The notes below the pieces were generated by a model. The model did no database searches. It had not been told where the DNA came from and was given only the letters and a program-made list of their open reading frames with translations. Shown piece after piece: positions 40,092 to 50,646 of a stretch of DNA of 64,000 nucleotides. The stretch is from contig NZ_JACVOX010000001.1 of NCBI RefSeq assembly GCF_018882215.1, positions 810,637 to 874,636 of the forward strand, in the 5' to 3' direction. A program made the position numbers and the translations under genes. Source of the stretch: Polynucleobacter sp. AP-Kaivos-20-H2. Lineage in GTDB: Bacteria; Pseudomonadota; Gammaproteobacteria; Burkholderiales; Burkholderiaceae. Positions within the stretch are counted from its first letter, which is position 1. The number at the start of each line of letters is the position of its first letter.

Positions 40092-41855
40092 TTAAGCGTT
40101 AGAGAATTGGATGCGATGTAAGTTCGCATACAAGCCATCGTGCTTAATTAAATCCTCGTGAGAGCCATTCTCGACAATTTTGCCGTGCTCTAGAACCACA
40201 ATTCTGTCGGCATGTTCAATAGTCGATAAACGGTGTGCAATTACTAAAGTCGTTCTATTAGCCATTAAGGTATCTAGCGCTTCCTGAACCTGACGCTCGG
40301 ATTCAGAATCTAAAGCTGATGTGGCTTCATCCAAAATCAGAATTGGTGCATCTTTATAAATAGCACGCGCAATTGCCAAGCGCTGGCGTTGCCCACCAGA
40401 CAGGCGATTACCGTTATCTCCCACCATGGAATCGATGCCATCCGGCAGTTCTTTGATCATAGCGCTGAGATTGGCAGCTTCTAATGCCTGCATCACGCGA
40501 CCACGATCAATTCCCGCTGAGCCATTTGCGCCATATGCCACATTAGCAGCGATAGTGTCATTAAAGAGAATGACATCTTGACTCACAAATGCGATTTGTC
40601 GACGTACATCTGCGAGCACAATATCTTCCAGCGGAATGTCATCCAAGTAAATATGGCCACTAGTAGGTTTGAAGAATCGAGGTAACAAATTCACAAGCGT
40701 CGACTTACCGCCACCAGAAGGCCCCACAAAGGCAACCACTTCTCCAGGTTTAATAGTGAGATTGATATTGCTTAAGGCATATTTACGTCCCGCCTCTTGC
40801 TGATAAGAGAACCCTACATCATCAAAACGAATAGCGCCTTTTGCCTTGTCAAGCGACTTCATGTTTTGATTGCGCTCTTGATCTTCCTCAAAAGGCTGAT
40901 CCATCAATGCAAAAATCATCTCTGCTGCAGTGAGGCCACGCTGCAAAGGTTGATTGATATCCGCTAAATGCTTTAAGGGAGAAATCACCAACATCATTGC
41001 AGTAATGAAGGCGGCAAATCCACCAACAGTAGTACCTTCGGTAGCAGATTGCATCAAGGCAATCACCAACACCACCGACAAAGCCATGGAGGCAATGAGT
41101 TGTGTAATTGGCTGATTTAGACCGCCAGCCACAGCAGACTTCAAGGCAAACTGGCGCAAGCGTTCTGCCTTTTGCATGAAGCGGGACATTTCATACTCTT
41201 CCGCACCATGTACTTTGACAATCTTATATCCCGCTGCAGCCTCTTCAACAATATAAGCAAGATCGCTTGTGAGCGTTTGCTGCTCCCTGTTAAGAGACCT
41301 TAAGCGACGATTAATTTTGCTCATGATGAATGCAATCACGGGAAAAATAATTAAAACGACTAAAGTCAACTGCCAATTTAAATAAATTAAATAACCAATT
41401 AAGCCAACGACCGTCAATGAATCTCGCACTAAGCTAATTAACATTGTTCCCATGACGGAGAGAACGTTATTCACCTCAAAGACAACACCATTTATTAAAG
41501 TCGATGCCGAGTTCTTTTGAAAAAAAGTAGTGCTAGCGTTCAAAAGGGTTTGAAACATTTGCGCACGTAACTTTAAAAGTACGGAGTTAATTACCCTAGT
41601 AAGTAAATAGTTCGACAAAAATTGGGCCAAACTTCGCACCAAAGCCAAACCTACCAAGAAAACAGGAACCTGCCAGAGCTTGCTATTGAGCTGCCCCGTA
41701 AAGCCTCTATCCAACAAAGGCTTCATTAAGGCGGGGATTGAGGTCTCGGCAGCAGCAACTAAAGCCATGGCCAAAAGTGATCCAATAATCAAGCCGTAAT
41801 GGGGCTTGAGATACGTAATTAAGCGATTTAGGGCGGTACGGTCTTGAGCATTCAT
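40092..41855 (-). CDS. msbA: Lipid A export ABC transporter MsbA
   Basis: A 587-residue half-transporter with an N-terminal six-helix membrane domain and a C-terminal ATPase. Walker A is GPSGGGKST, the Q loop is [14 protein letters not shown], the signature is [15 protein letters not shown], and Walker B is [12 protein letters not shown]. It flips lipid A-core. A longer frame upstream to 42161 is only antisense of the glycosyltransferase, so the ATG at 41855 ([13 protein letters not shown]) was chosen. Only 10 bp separate this start from the divergent glycosyltransferase start at 41866. Confidence 0.94.
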   Translation of the reverse strand: MNAQDRTALNRLITYLKPHYGLIIGSLLAMALVAAAETSIPALMKPLLDRGFTGQLNSKLWQVPVFLVGLALVRSLAQFLSNYLLTRVINSVLLKLRAQMFQTLLNASTTFFQKNSASTLINGVVFEVNNVLSVMGTMLISLVRDSLTVVGLIGYLIYLNWQLTLVVLIIFPVIAFIMSKINRRLRSLNREQQTLTSDLAYIVEEAAAGYKIVKVHGAEEYEMSRFMQKAERLRQFALKSAVAGGLNQPITQLIASMALSVVLVIALMQSATEGTTVGGFAAFITAMMLVISPLKHLADINQPLQRGLTAAEMIFALMDQPFEEDQERNQNMKSLDKAKGAIRFDDVGFSYQQEAGRKYALSNINLTIKPGEVVAFVGPSGGGKSTLVNLLPRFFKPTSGHIYLDDIPLEDIVLADVRRQIAFVSQDVILFNDTIAANVAYGANGSAGIDRGRVMQALEAANLSAMIKELPDGIDSMVGDNGNRLSGGQRQRLAIARAIYKDAPILILDEATSALDSESERQVQEALDTLMANRTTLVIAHRLSTIEHADRIVVLEHGKIVENGSHEDLIKHDGLYANLHRIQFSNA

Positions 41856-41865
41856 ATAATGAATT

Positions 41866-42627
41866 ATGCCCACCTTATCAGTCATACTCATCACCCGCAA
41901 TGAAGAGGCCAATTTGGACGATTGTCTGGCCTCCCTAGAGGGGATCGCCCAGCAGATCGTGGTTGTAGATACCAACAGCTCTGACCGCACCCTTGAGATA
42001 GCCAAAAACCACGGGGCAACGATAGCCCAGCCGTCAGATTGGCCCGGTTTTGGGCCCCAAAAGAACCGCGCCCTGGATTTAGCTACCAGCGAGTGGGTTC
42101 TCTCGCTGGATGCCGATGAAAGACTCACCCCTGCCCTAAGGTCAGAAATTTTGACGGCCATTCACCATAGCGCCCATGTGGATTGCTTTGCCATCCCCAG
42201 GCTTTCTTGGTATTGCGGACGCTTCATCCGCCATTCTGGCTGGAGCCCGGATTATGTCGATCGTTTATTTAAACGCGGTACCGCTCGTTTCTCAGATGAT
42301 TTGGTTCATGAACGCCTAGTTCCCAATGGCCAAGTCGCAAAATTAGAAAATCCCATGATGCATTACAGCTTCATGAACTACTCTCAAGTGCTCCAAAAAC
42401 TAGATCGCTACTCCACCGCCTCAGCAGAGCAAGCATTTGCCAGAGGTAAAACTAGCAGCCCTCTCAAGGCAGTTCTGCATGGTGCATGGGCATTTTTCCG
42501 GACCTATGTTTTGCGTGCGGGATTCTTAGATGGTCCTCAGGGATTTGCATTGGCGGTATCCAATGGTCAAGGAACCTATTACCGCTATATCAAGTTGTGG
42601 CACCTGAATCAGGAAGCCAGCAAATGA
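41866..42627 (+). CDS. Family 2 glycosyltransferase, WaaE/KdtX-like
   Basis: A 253-residue GT-A fold enzyme. The start [20 protein letters not shown] has the family NEE motif, the DXD equivalent is [13 protein letters not shown], and [13 protein letters not shown] follows, as in the LPS-core glucosyltransferase WaaE. It most likely adds a hexose to the LPS inner core at the cytoplasmic membrane face. The stop overlaps the next gene by 4 bases. The start lies 10 bp from the divergent msbA start. Confidence 0.85.
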   Translation: MPTLSVILITRNEEANLDDCLASLEGIAQQIVVVDTNSSDRTLEIAKNHGATIAQPSDWPGFGPQKNRALDLATSEWVLSLDADERLTPALRSEILTAIHHSAHVDCFAIPRLSWYCGRFIRHSGWSPDYVDRLFKRGTARFSDDLVHERLVPNGQVAKLENPMMHYSFMNYSQVLQKLDRYSTASAEQAFARGKTSSPLKAVLHGAWAFFRTYVLRAGFLDGPQGFALAVSNGQGTYYRYIKLWHLNQEASK

Positions 42628-43403
42628 TTTCGATTTTGTTGGCTACCTATAACTGGCCACAAGCGCTCAAGCTTTGCCTAGAATCTCTTGCTACGCAAAC
42701 CGACAAGAACTTTGAAATCATCATCGCCGACGATGGCTCTACTGAGAGCACAAAACACCTCATTGACTCCATTCAAGGCTCGCACCCCGCATCCATTACC
42801 CATCTTTGGCAAGAAGATCAAGGCTTTCAGAAAACCAAGATCCTCAATAAAGCAATTGCCGCAGCTCATAGTGATTACTTGGTTTTTCTGGATGGCGATT
42901 GCATTGTCCAGCCCGATTTTGTAGCGCGGCATCGTGCGTTGGCGCAAAAGGGATACTTAGTTACTGGCAGCAGAGTCCTACTCAATAAAAACCTGACCAC
43001 CGAATTACTCACTTGGCCTCAGTGGAGTTTTGAGCGCTTTTGTTCAAACCTCATCAGCAAGCGCTTAAGTGGGGGCATCAATAAATATTGGCCCCTTAAA
43101 GTAAAGTTGGGCAATGGCTCTTGGCGTGACTACAAAAAATTTGTTTGGCGTCGCATCAAGGGTTGCAATATGGCTTGCTGGAAAGCCGATGCTGAAGCTG
43201 TCAATGGCTTTGATGAAACCATGACCGGCTGGGGTCATGAAGATGCCGACTTTATCTTCCGCCTGCAACACCATCGCATTCGCCGCAAGTCAGGCTCATG
43301 GTCTACTGAAGTACTGCATCTCTTTCATCAAATCCATGATCAAAGTAATGCCACCGAGAATGCTCGACGGGTTCGGGAGAAGATCTTGGCTAAGGCCCTT
43401 TAA
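42624..43403 (+). CDS. Family 2 glycosyltransferase with galactosyltransferase-like C-terminus
   Basis: A 259-residue GT-A protein. The N-terminal [20 protein letters not shown] and IIIADDGSTEST bind the nucleotide sugar, YLVFLDGDCIVQPDF is the DXD region, and GWGHEDADFIFRLQHH is the C-terminal ED motif. The ATG at 42624 overlaps the preceding glycosyltransferase stop; the longer frame from 42486 runs through that gene and was rejected. It probably acts in LPS or surface glycan assembly; acceptor and donor are unknown. Confidence 0.85.
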   Translation: MISILLATYNWPQALKLCLESLATQTDKNFEIIIADDGSTESTKHLIDSIQGSHPASITHLWQEDQGFQKTKILNKAIAAAHSDYLVFLDGDCIVQPDFVARHRALAQKGYLVTGSRVLLNKNLTTELLTWPQWSFERFCSNLISKRLSGGINKYWPLKVKLGNGSWRDYKKFVWRRIKGCNMACWKADAEAVNGFDETMTGWGHEDADFIFRLQHHRIRRKSGSWSTEVLHLFHQIHDQSNATENARRVREKILAKAL

Positions 43404-43417
43404 GCATTCGCACTGCC

Positions 43418-44575
43418 ATGACTACATACTCCACACTCAAACCTAAAAAGGTTTTATTTATTGCCACGAGGCAAATTGGAGACGTATTAGTAACAACACC
43501 CCTCATTAGTAAGGCTAGAGAGCTTTGGCCTCATGCGGAGTTTCATTTTTTAGGTTATCGCGGCAAGCTAGAGATGCTTCATGGCAATCCTGATATTGCT
43601 GAAGTGATAGAAACTTCGGATCGACCAGGTTTTGGTGAATATCTATCACTTTTTAATCGCCTGTTTCAGCGTTATGACTTAGCAGTAGTGACGCAGCCAA
43701 GCGATCGCGCCTACTTGTATGGTCTAGTAGCCGCCTTTAGAAGAGTTGGCGTTCTTGGTGGCCACCCGCAAGGCAAAGATGCACAAGATCAACAAAATCG
43801 CAGCAAGAGTGAGAAGCAAAATGCCTGGAAGAAATTTATCTGCATGCACACAGTGGATGTTGACTACTTTCAGCAGCATGTCATCACTGAAAAACTGCGC
43901 CTACTAGAGGTCTTTTTTAAAAACCGAGCTGAATTATTTTCCAAACCAATTTCAGTTACCCCGCCTGCTGGAGAACCCTTAACGCCGGCCATTACCAACG
44001 AACTTAAGCAACCTTATGTCGTTGTACACCCAGGACCCCTAACTGCCTATAAACGTTGGCCTCTAGGGTATTGGCAAGAGCTCATCACCTGGCTCGTAAG
44101 GCAGAACTTCCAGGTAATCCTTAGCGCCTCACCTGCTAAGCAAGATATACAACTCAATCACGACATCATTTCCTTGTTGGATGAAGAGGTTAAGAAAAAA
44201 GTTATCAATGCTGCTGGTAAATTATCTATCCCCCAAGCAGGCACTTTGATTCGTGGTGCTGCTTTGTATATCGGAGTTGATACCTCAATCACCCACTTAG
44301 CAGCAGCATGCAATACGCCTACCATCGCCCTCTTTGGCGCCACTCCGCCAACGAACTTTGGCCCATGGCCCAATGGTTTTATTGGTGAACAGCCATATCA
44401 ATTGCGTGCTCGCACTCAAACTGTAGGCAATGTCACCATTCTGCAAGGCCCTGGTGAATGCGTACCTTGTCGTAAAGCCGGATGCCTAGATAAGGCCGAT
44501 AGTTATAGTGAGTGCTTGGACCTGCTAGAACCCGAGCAAGTCATTGAGGCCGTTCGGAAAGCATTACCGAACTAG
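43418..44575 (+). CDS. Family 9 glycosyltransferase (heptosyltransferase-like)
   Basis: A 385-residue GT-B fold enzyme. KKVLFIATRQIGDVLVTTPL is the GT9 N-terminus, PYVVVHPGPLTAYKRWPLGYW is the donor-site region, and GAALYIGVDTSITHLAAACN holds the ADP-heptose contact Asp. A cysteine-rich tail (GECVPCRKAGC) is present. It probably transfers heptose to LPS core or a similar sugar. It is the last gene of a three-gene glycosyltransferase set and converges with dnaE 15 bp away. Confidence 0.87.
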   Translation: MTTYSTLKPKKVLFIATRQIGDVLVTTPLISKARELWPHAEFHFLGYRGKLEMLHGNPDIAEVIETSDRPGFGEYLSLFNRLFQRYDLAVVTQPSDRAYLYGLVAAFRRVGVLGGHPQGKDAQDQQNRSKSEKQNAWKKFICMHTVDVDYFQQHVITEKLRLLEVFFKNRAELFSKPISVTPPAGEPLTPAITNELKQPYVVVHPGPLTAYKRWPLGYWQELITWLVRQNFQVILSASPAKQDIQLNHDIISLLDEEVKKKVINAAGKLSIPQAGTLIRGAALYIGVDTSITHLAAACNTPTIALFGATPPTNFGPWPNGFIGEQPYQLRARTQTVGNVTILQGPGECVPCRKAGCLDKADSYSECLDLLEPEQVIEAVRKALPN

Positions 44576-44589
44576 ATCAACCAATACGA

Positions 44590-47500
44590 TCAGTGATACT
44601 GAATCTGTACAGGATCTTTTTGCTTAGAAGCTAGGATTTGATTTAAGCCATGCAAGCAGGCATCGTCAGGATAGATGCGCAACTCTTCTGGGAACTGCAT
44701 CAAGCAAGCGCCGCCACTAGTAGTCACAGCAGCCGTCAGCATTAAACCCTTCATACCATCGTTCGATCCCGGCGCAGCAGGAGCAGATGCGCCAAGCTTA
44801 GGATCACGTACACGATTGGCCATAAGATAGGGATTAATTTGGCTACGGAGCATCTTGATATCAATTGCGTTATCAATGCAGACATGCACATTACGGGCAA
44901 AGCGCATACGCGCACCTGTGATATCCATTACCGCCTCAGACACAATGCGCATGCCGCCTGAGAACTTGTCAGGCGTCACATTGACCTTGGCAACCAAGAG
45001 CTCATCTTCTTTTAACCAAGAACGATTGGGCTCGTAGACTTCGCTATACAAGGTCACTTCGAGGGCAGCAGAGCCATCATCGATAGTTGCAATCATCATA
45101 CGACCGCGTTGACCAGTGAGCATTCGTGCTGAAGTGATAATGCCGGCAATGAGTTGATCTTTACCCTCCGCTACCTTAGCCAAAGGCTGACGAATAAAGT
45201 GAGAAGTTTCATCACGATAGGCATCAAACATATGACCTGTTAGGCAAAGACCCAAGGCGGTCTTCTCCTCTTGCAGGCGCTTCTTCTCCGACCAGGTAGG
45301 CTCGCGCACCAACTCTGGGAGATGGCGATCCTCTTCACCAGCTACCTCAAACAAGCTCACCTGATGAATCGATGCCTCTGCTTGCTCAGCAGCCTCAATC
45401 GCTCTAGCTAAAGAGGCGAGCAAGGTAGAGCGAATGTCAAACAAATTCCCACCTGCAGGGACGGAGTCGCGATATAAGCTATCAAACGCACCCGCGCGCA
45501 TTAGCGCTTCAATAGCGCGGCGATTAACTTGTCTACGATCCACTCGTGCGCAGAAATCAAACAAATCTTTAAATGGCCCGCCAGTTTCACGCGCCTTCAC
45601 GATGGATTCAATCGCCGCCTCACCGGTACCACGCACAGCACCTAAGCCATAACGAATGTGACTGATGGATGAATCTGGAGCTGCATCGGGTGCGCGCAAT
45701 GGCGTGAACTCATAAACACCAGTATTGATATCCGGTGAGAACACCCGAATGTTATTGACTAAGCAATCGTCATACAGAATTTTCACCTTATCGGTGTCAT
45801 CCATTGCGAGTGATAAGTTGGCTGCCATAAATTCGGCTGGGTAATACGCTTTTAGCCAAGCAGTTTGATATGCCAAGAGCGCGTATGCAGCAGCATGGGA
45901 CTTATTAAATCCGTAGCCAGCAAAACGCTCCATCAAGTCATAGATCTCATTTGCCTTTGACTCTGTAATACCACCGGCTTTTGCACCATCACTAAAGATC
46001 TTGCGATGCTGAGCCATCTCTTCTGGCTTTTTCTTACCCATCGCACGGCGCAACATGTCAGCACCACCTAATGAGTAACCGCCAATCATCTGCGCCATTT
46101 GCATCACCTGCTCTTGATAGACCATGATGCCGTAGGTCTCGCGCAGAACAGACTCAATCCGAGGATCTGGATACTCTACTTTTTGACGACCATGCTTACG
46201 CTCAATAAAGTCTGGGATCAAATCCATTGGGCCTGGACGATATAAAGCCACTAGGGCAATAATGTCCTCAAAGCGGTCAGGCTTGGCTTCACGTAGCATG
46301 CCTTGCATGCCACGACTTTCTAACTGGAATACTGCGACAGTATTAGCGCGCTTCAGAACATCAAAGGCTTTTTCATCATCGAGCGCAATCTCACCGATAT
46401 TCCAGTCTCTGCGATCAGCGTGTAATGATTTAATCCAGCGCTCAGCTGCTGCCAAAATAGTCAGCGTAGTCAGACCCAGGAAGTCGAACTTCACCAGACC
46501 AATCGCCTCTACGTCATCCTTATCAAACTGACTGATCACAGAGCTACTGTCTTGATCTTTACTTTCTTGCGTATAGAGCGGACAAAAATCAGTGAGGCGC
46601 CCTGGGGCAATTAATACGCCGCCCGCATGCATGCCGACGTTGCGAGTCATGCCCTCTAACTGCTGCGCCAAGGAAAGTAGCTGACGCACTTCATCTTCAT
46701 TCTTTTCGCGCTCGGCTAACTGCTTCTCTTCCTTCTTCGCCATTTCAATCGTCATGTACTGACCTGGCTTATTCGGAATGAGTTTGGCGATACCGTCTAC
46801 GAAGTTATAGCCCTGCTCTAGTACACGTCCCACATCACGAATCGCCGCTCTAGCTGCCATAGTTCCGAAGGTGGCGATCTGACTCACCGCATCTTTACCG
46901 TACTTATCTTTTACATACTGAATCACACGGTCGCGACCATGCTGACAGAAATCGATATCGAAGTCGGGCATCGATACCCGCTCTGGATTGAGGAAGCGCT
47001 CAAAGAGCAAGTTGTAACGGAGTGGATCCAAGTCGGTAATACCGAGTGAGTACGCCACTAAAGAGCCGGCACCAGATCCGCGACCAGGCCCTACTGGTAC
47101 ACCATTATTTTTAGCCCAATTAATAAAGTCCGCAACGATCAAGAAGTAACCCGGGAAGCCCATTTGAGAAATCGTCTTGACTTCAAATACCAAACGATCG
47201 TGATAACGCTTCATTTCTGTTTCGCGCTCTTCTGCATCCGGGAAATTGCGCTCCATGTGACGCTTAAGACCTATTTCCGATTGCTGCAACAAGTAATCGT
47301 CGAGCGTAATACCAGGAGGAGTTGGAAAATCCGGTAAACGCGGTTGACCTAATACCAATGAGAGATTACAACGCTTGGCAATTTCAACCGAGTTCGCTAA
47401 TGCTGCGGGCAAATCAGCAAAACGCTTTTCCATCTCATCTTGCGTTAAAAAATACTGTTCGTCATTAAACTTTTTAGCGCGGCGCGGGTTACCTAGCAAC

Positions 47501-48207
47501 TCCCCTTCAGCAATACAAACACGGGCTTCATGCGCCGTAAAGTCGCTCTTTTGCATGAACTGCACTGGGTGGGTTGCAACCACCGGTAGATTTAGTTCAC
47601 TGGCGAGATGACAAGCAAGCTGGAGTTGTTTTTCATCTTGAGGATTACCGCCGCGCTGCACTTCGATATAAAAAGATTTCGGAAAGAGTTTTTCGTAGCG
47701 TCTAGCAACAGTCTTGGCATGATCTTCTTGCCCACCTAATAGCGAGATACCGATTTCACCCATGCGTGCGCCAGAAAGTGCAATCAAGCCATAAGAGAGT
47801 GTGCGCTTGGCCGCTTTATCTTCTGCTTTGGCGGCAGGCTCACTAAACCAAGTGGAATCGACTTCAGCACGACCACGGGATTGATTGTCGAGAGATGCCC
47901 TACTGAGCAGCTCACATAAATTGAGGTAACCGGAATGATTTTGCACCAAGAGCAATAAGCGATGAGGCTGATCTGGATCCTGTGGATTGCTCACCCAAAC
48001 ATCCGCTCCGGCAATCGGCTTGATCCCGCCAGAACGCGCGGCGGTATAGAACCGCACCAAACCAAATAAATTACTTAAATCCGTAATCGCTAACGCGCCC
48101 ATCTCATCTTTGACGGCAGCAGCTACCGCATCATCAATGCGCACGACTCCATCCGTAATCGAAAACTCGGAATGGACGCGAAGATGAACAAAACGGGGTG
48201 AAGCCAT
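44590..48207 (-). CDS. dnaE: DNA polymerase III alpha subunit
   Basis: A 1205-residue replicative polymerase (E. coli 1160). The N-terminal PHP domain starts FVHLRVHSEFSITDGVVRID. The polymerase active-site Asp pair is in SMPDFDIDFCQHGRDRVI, with fingers motifs GPGRGSGAGSLVAYSLGITD and VGMHAGGVLIAPG. A helix-hairpin-helix region and OB domain follow (LIAGIITSARMLTGQRGRM). It replicates the chromosome with DnaN and HolC. Only 3 bp separate its start from the divergent gluQ ATG. Confidence 0.97.
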   Translation of the reverse strand: MASPRFVHLRVHSEFSITDGVVRIDDAVAAAVKDEMGALAITDLSNLFGLVRFYTAARSGGIKPIAGADVWVSNPQDPDQPHRLLLLVQNHSGYLNLCELLSRASLDNQSRGRAEVDSTWFSEPAAKAEDKAAKRTLSYGLIALSGARMGEIGISLLGGQEDHAKTVARRYEKLFPKSFYIEVQRGGNPQDEKQLQLACHLASELNLPVVATHPVQFMQKSDFTAHEARVCIAEGELLGNPRRAKKFNDEQYFLTQDEMEKRFADLPAALANSVEIAKRCNLSLVLGQPRLPDFPTPPGITLDDYLLQQSEIGLKRHMERNFPDAEERETEMKRYHDRLVFEVKTISQMGFPGYFLIVADFINWAKNNGVPVGPGRGSGAGSLVAYSLGITDLDPLRYNLLFERFLNPERVSMPDFDIDFCQHGRDRVIQYVKDKYGKDAVSQIATFGTMAARAAIRDVGRVLEQGYNFVDGIAKLIPNKPGQYMTIEMAKKEEKQLAEREKNEDEVRQLLSLAQQLEGMTRNVGMHAGGVLIAPGRLTDFCPLYTQESKDQDSSSVISQFDKDDVEAIGLVKFDFLGLTTLTILAAAERWIKSLHADRRDWNIGEIALDDEKAFDVLKRANTVAVFQLESRGMQGMLREAKPDRFEDIIALVALYRPGPMDLIPDFIERKHGRQKVEYPDPRIESVLRETYGIMVYQEQVMQMAQMIGGYSLGGADMLRRAMGKKKPEEMAQHRKIFSDGAKAGGITESKANEIYDLMERFAGYGFNKSHAAAYALLAYQTAWLKAYYPAEFMAANLSLAMDDTDKVKILYDDCLVNNIRVFSPDINTGVYEFTPLRAPDAAPDSSISHIRYGLGAVRGTGEAAIESIVKARETGGPFKDLFDFCARVDRRQVNRRAIEALMRAGAFDSLYRDSVPAGGNLFDIRSTLLASLARAIEAAEQAEASIHQVSLFEVAGEEDRHLPELVREPTWSEKKRLQEEKTALGLCLTGHMFDAYRDETSHFIRQPLAKVAEGKDQLIAGIITSARMLTGQRGRMMIATIDDGSAALEVTLYSEVYEPNRSWLKEDELLVAKVNVTPDKFSGGMRIVSEAVMDITGARMRFARNVHVCIDNAIDIKMLRSQINPYLMANRVRDPKLGASAPAAPGSNDGMKGLMLTAAVTTSGGACLMQFPEELRIYPDDACLHGLNQILASKQKDPVQIQYH

Positions 48208-48210
48208 GAG

Positions 48211-49161
48211 ATGATTTTAGCTGTGTCGACACCCAAAAACCCCTCATCCCCAACCGGCGGCTATCGCGGGCGATTCGCCCCCTCGCCTACTGGTCCGCTG
48301 CATGCTGGATCCCTGGTTGCCGCCCTCGGAAGTTGGCTAGATGCCCGTAAAAATGGGGGTAAATGGCTGCTTAGAATCGAAGATTTGGACACCCCGAGAT
48401 GCATCCCCCAGGCAACCGAGCAAATTCAGGCTCAATTGCTCGCCTGCGGCCTTTCTTGGGATGGGGAGGTCATTTATCAATCTCAGCGCCAAGAGGCTTA
48501 TCAAAGGGCTTTAGGGCGCTTAAATGGGCTTCAATGCCTGTATTCCTGCACCTGTTCAAGACAAACCATCACCAATGCCCTGGCCAAGCTCGGAATCGAG
48601 ACCCCTCGCAATCAAGAGATGGTCTATCCCCGCACCTGTCGCCCTGCACACTTAATCAGCAATCCCACAGAATCTTTCGGGGAATTGCAGCGGGCTTGGC
48701 GGATTGGCCTTCCCCAAAAGTGCCATATTGAATTTAACGACTTAGCTCTGGGCTCTCAAAGCCAAAACCTCAATACAGAAGTGGGTGATTTTGTCCTACG
48801 CAGGAGTGATGGCTTATTTACTTATCAGTTAGCTGTAGTAGTTGATGATGCAGAACAAGGCATCACCCACATTGTTCGCGGTGAAGATTTACTCAGCAAC
48901 ACTGCAAGACAAATTTATCTGCAAGAAGTTTTGGGATACAAGCGGCCAGAATATCTTCATCTTCCACTGGTGCTCGATGAGCATGGTGAAAAACTGAGCA
49001 AGCAAACTTTAGCAACACAAATTAATACGCAAGATGAGAAGCACTCGCTGATAGAGCTACGTAAAGCAGCAACACATTTGGGATTACAGAATTTGCCGGA
49101 TGGCGAGAATGTCACCATTGCAGAGTGGGTATTGGCAGCCACTCATGCATGGCGAAGTTAA
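48211..49161 (+). CDS. gluQ: Glutamyl-Q tRNA(Asp) synthetase
   Basis: A 316-residue truncated GluRS-like enzyme that attaches Glu to queuosine-34 of tRNA-Asp. It has the class I motifs RFAPSPTGPLHAGSL and GEKLSKQ, and RIEDLDTPR. A zinc site is seen in YSCTCSRQ and YPRTCRP. There is no anticodon-binding domain, as expected. The ATG at 48211 would leave 3 bp to the dnaE start; a GTG at 48223 is an alternative. With queG at 57571 the window holds two queuosine-related genes. Confidence 0.93.
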   Translation: MILAVSTPKNPSSPTGGYRGRFAPSPTGPLHAGSLVAALGSWLDARKNGGKWLLRIEDLDTPRCIPQATEQIQAQLLACGLSWDGEVIYQSQRQEAYQRALGRLNGLQCLYSCTCSRQTITNALAKLGIETPRNQEMVYPRTCRPAHLISNPTESFGELQRAWRIGLPQKCHIEFNDLALGSQSQNLNTEVGDFVLRRSDGLFTYQLAVVVDDAEQGITHIVRGEDLLSNTARQIYLQEVLGYKRPEYLHLPLVLDEHGEKLSKQTLATQINTQDEKHSLIELRKAATHLGLQNLPDGENVTIAEWVLAATHAWRS

Positions 49162-49173
49162 TTACTCAGTTAA

Positions 49174-50640
49174 TTATTTTTTCTTAAAGCCGCCGAGTAA
49201 AGCACCAACAGCAGGTTTAGCGGGAGTAATGCCCGCCTTCTTCTCGTCTGGCTTAGCGGCATCTGCAGTAGATACAGACGCTGCACTTGGCTCGTAAGAC
49301 TTATAGAAGAAAGGGTCAGACATTTTTGCTGGTGCACTTCTTGAGCTGCTAGAACCACTGGAGCTGCCATAACCACTAGATGAAGGACGACTTTGTGAAG
49401 GCTCGCCTGCTGGTAAAGGCTGTACATCCAGCTTGCGCTTCATTAACTTTTCGATATCGTCAAGCAAACGCTTTTCACTAGCGTCCACTAAGGCAATCGC
49501 GTCCCCTTTGCTGCCGGCACGACCTGTACGACCAATGCGGTGAATAAAATCTTCTGCGTTGTAAGGCAGCTCGTGATTAATCACGCACGGCATATCGGGA
49601 ATATCTAAACCACGAGCAGCCACATCGGTTGCTACCAATGCTTCGATTGCACCAGACTTAAAGGCATCCAAAGTTAAAGTACGCTCACCCTGACTCTTGT
49701 CACCATGAATTGCGCCCGCTTTAATACCGTCACGCTCTAAGGCACGAGATAGTTTTGCGCAACCCAAACGGCTATTGGTAAAGATAATGCACTGACGTGA
49801 TAAACCAGCACGAGTGCGTGCTTCTAGCACTTTGACAATCGCACGTTGCTTATCGGCAGAAGAAACCATGTGCACTACTTGCTTCACAGTATCAGCCGCG
49901 GCATTTTGACGAGCCACCTCAACTGTTACTGGAGTACGCAGATAACTTTGTGCCAGTTTCTTAATTTCTGGTGAGAACGTTGCAGAGAACAACAGGGTCT
50001 GCCTTTGTGCTGGAATCAAATTAATGATGCGTTGCAAGTCAGGCAAGAAGCCCATGTCGAGCATGCGATCAGCTTCATCCAAAACCAAAATCTCCACTTG
50101 AGAGAGGTTGGCAACTTTGGAGCCAATGTGATCGAGCAAGCGTCCTGGGGTGGCGATCAAGATCTCTACGCCATTACGCAGTATCGCTACTTGCTCTTTC
50201 ATATCGACGCCACCATAAACAACGGCAGCCCGTAAATCTGTATGTTTGGAATAGCTTGCCGCATTCTCAGCTACTTGCACTGCCAGCTCACGGGTCGGAG
50301 TGAGAACCAATGCACGGATTGGATGACGTGCTGGCGATGCGCTGTTACTCGCGTGACGCAAAATCTTTTGAATGATCGGTAATACAAAGGCGGCCGTCTT
50401 ACCAGTACCAGTTTGTGCTGCACCCATCAAATCACTACCCGCCAATACATGCGGAATGGATTGCGCTTGAATCGGAGTAGGAATGGTGTAACCCTGCTCA
50501 AGAACCGCTTTTTGAATTTTCGGATCTAAACCAAAGTCAGCAAAAGTAATTGTTGCTGGAGGAGCAGTATCAGTAGCAGCAGGGGTAGCGGTATCGCTCA
50601 CCCCTGTAGAAGAATTTATTTCAGTAGCAGTATTTGTCAA
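49174..50640 (-). CDS. rhlE: DEAD-box RNA helicase (RhlE-like)
   Basis: A 488-residue helicase. The Q motif is FADFGLDPKIQKAVLEQGY, motif I AQTGTGKT, Ia PTRELAVQ, II VLDEADRMLD, III SATF, and VI HRIGRTGRAG. The C-terminal tail is low-complexity Ser/Gly (SYGSSSGSSSS-type at residues about 425-440) and basic. An acidic Thr/Ala-rich N-terminal leader precedes the core. The only upstream start is TTG at 50640, six bases after the preceding stop; a GTG 39 bases further in is an alternative. RhlE-type proteins remodel RNA in ribosome assembly or the degradosome. Confidence 0.93.
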   Translation of the reverse strand: MTNTATEINSSTGVSDTATPAATDTAPPATITFADFGLDPKIQKAVLEQGYTIPTPIQAQSIPHVLAGSDLMGAAQTGTGKTAAFVLPIIQKILRHASNSASPARHPIRALVLTPTRELAVQVAENAASYSKHTDLRAAVVYGGVDMKEQVAILRNGVEILIATPGRLLDHIGSKVANLSQVEILVLDEADRMLDMGFLPDLQRIINLIPAQRQTLLFSATFSPEIKKLAQSYLRTPVTVEVARQNAAADTVKQVVHMVSSADKQRAIVKVLEARTRAGLSRQCIIFTNSRLGCAKLSRALERDGIKAGAIHGDKSQGERTLTLDAFKSGAIEALVATDVAARGLDIPDMPCVINHELPYNAEDFIHRIGRTGRAGSKGDAIALVDASEKRLLDDIEKLMKRKLDVQPLPAGEPSQSRPSSSGYGSSSGSSSSRSAPAKMSDPFFYKSYEPSAASVSTADAAKPDEKKAGITPAKPAVGALLGGFKKK

Positions 50641-50646
50641 GGTAAC

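Noticed and set aside
41856..42161. N-terminal extension of msbA
   Set aside because: It is the antisense of the glycosyltransferase gene; MsbA similarity begins at the ATG at 41855.
42486..42623. Upstream extension of the second glycosyltransferase
   Set aside because: It overlaps the first glycosyltransferase in another frame; GT2 similarity begins at 42624.
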